NCBI GenBank assembly: GCA_001898785.1
Contig: MKVE01000016.1
Location: 66,744 to 130,743 of the forward strand
Source of the DNA: Chryseobacterium sp. 36-9
Lineage (GTDB): Bacteria > Bacteroidota > Bacteroidia > Flavobacteriales > Weeksellaceae
DNA length: 64,000 bases
Direction: 5' to 3'
The notes beneath the pieces were generated by a model, which was given only the letters and a program-made list of their open reading frames with translations, did not search any database and was not told the origin of the DNA. This document shows positions 63,639 through 64,000 of this stretch, one piece after another. Position numbers and translations under genes: made by a program. Position 1 is the stretch's first letter. Every line of letters begins with the position of its first letter.

Positions 63639-63650
63639 ATAAATATTTGA

Positions 63651-64000
63651 TTATTTATAGATAAAAGGAGTGAATTCATTTTTAGTAAATACTTGAGCCT
63701 GCGTAACAACAGGTACATTTGCACTATTATTTGAATATTCATCCGCTGGATAAAGGAGTCTCCAAGGTTTGTTTGGTTGTGTACTGATAGTTGACAAAGG
63801 AGTTTCAGGATAACCTGTTCTTAAATAATTGATATATGATTCAATACCATTGTAATTAATTAAAGCCACCCAACGCTGATATTGTATTGCAGCTATTTTA
63901 TCCTCTGTACTTCCAGTCCATCCAACTTTAGCCTTGCTTGAAATATTTGCGATATAACTTGCCGCATCCGCTGCCTTACCATCAAAAGTAAAAGAAGCAG
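63651..64000 (-). CDS. SusD/RagB-like protein, C-terminal part (5' end outside window)
   Basis: The frame is open from the window edge to the stop at 63651 (about 115 codons). It includes IAAIQYQRWVALINYNGIES, then YINYLRTGYPETP and RLLYPADEYSNNSANVP, the C-terminal end of a SusD-like protein (the W-V-A-L-x-N-Y-x-x-x-E-x-Y-x-x-x-R-R/T-x-x-Y-P pattern). It ends just before two hairpins that separate it from the SusC/SusD pair. Its SusC partner should lie beyond the edge, which would make two adjacent systems. Confidence 0.82.
   Translation of the reverse strand, partial: ASFTFDGKAADAASYIANISSKAKVGWTGSTEDKIAAIQYQRWVALINYNGIESYINYLRTGYPETPLSTISTQPNKPWRLLYPADEYSNNSANVPVVTQAQVFTKNEFTPFIYK

Noticed and set aside
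1-64000. CRISPR array, prophage, tRNA or rRNA genes
   Set aside because: I found no regularly spaced identical repeats with unique spacers, no phage structural or integrase genes, and no tRNA- or rRNA-like sequences on reading through. A covariance-model scan would be decisive.

Overview
This window looks like chromosomal DNA from a member of the Flavobacteriia, most likely Chryseobacterium or a close Weeksellaceae relative. The evidence is: low GC; promoters with a TAnnTTTG -7 element; no visible Shine-Dalgarno sequences; many secreted proteins with a type IX secretion (T9SS) C-terminal sorting domain; a SusC/SusD pair; gldF and gldG; a GLPGLI-family protein; and an ATP synthase operon that ends at atpG without atpD or atpC. 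The genus is an inference. I saw no rRNA, tRNA, CRISPR array, prophage or insertion sequence.

Layout. 1-4.8 kb: a truncated secreted HAF/GEVED-type protein, divergent from a two-gene unit of a membrane-anchored TPR/AraC-type regulator and a TPR protein without a DNA-binding domain. 5-7 kb: a small secreted protein, an Old Yellow Enzyme (NamA/YqjM type) and a small membrane protein. 7.2-13 kb: two secreted T9SS proteins of beta-propeller type flank a TPR/transmembrane/LuxR-like regulator, and both secreted genes carry the same phased TCAC motif upstream. 13.2-14.1 kb: an orphan 163-residue protein with GC-richer codons, followed by a GC-rich non-coding island in which ACGT recurs at about 10.5-bp multiples. 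14.2-24 kb: GLPGLI protein, hemL, glucosaminidase/LysM, a PLP-dependent deaminase/desulfhydrase, split transketolase, two outer-membrane barrels, PhoH and a SAM hydroxide adenosyltransferase.

24-36 kb: a metzincin-type secreted protease, HemJ-like protein, gldF/gldG, lnt, DinB, GNAT, a barstar/barnase pair, acyl-CoA dehydrogenase, DUF1801 and a MazG-like hydrolase. 36-43 kb: a thioredoxin-like lipoprotein, DUF4230, tandem paralogous small proteins, and the translation cluster thrS-infC-rpmI-rplT. infC probably starts at an ATA codon. 42-51 kb: three secreted peptidases, a Y-family polymerase, clpS and a CNNM/CBS membrane protein. 51-57 kb: ATP synthase operon atpZ-x-atpB-E-F-H-A-G. 57-64 kb: ffh, a SusC/SusD pair, and the C-terminal end of another SusD-like gene.

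The spacers are full of short dispersed repeats of several families, sometimes nested. The most interesting unexplained structures are the shared TCAC arrays at 7.2 and 10.6 kb, and the phased ACGT island with its orphan gene at 13.2-14.1 kb.
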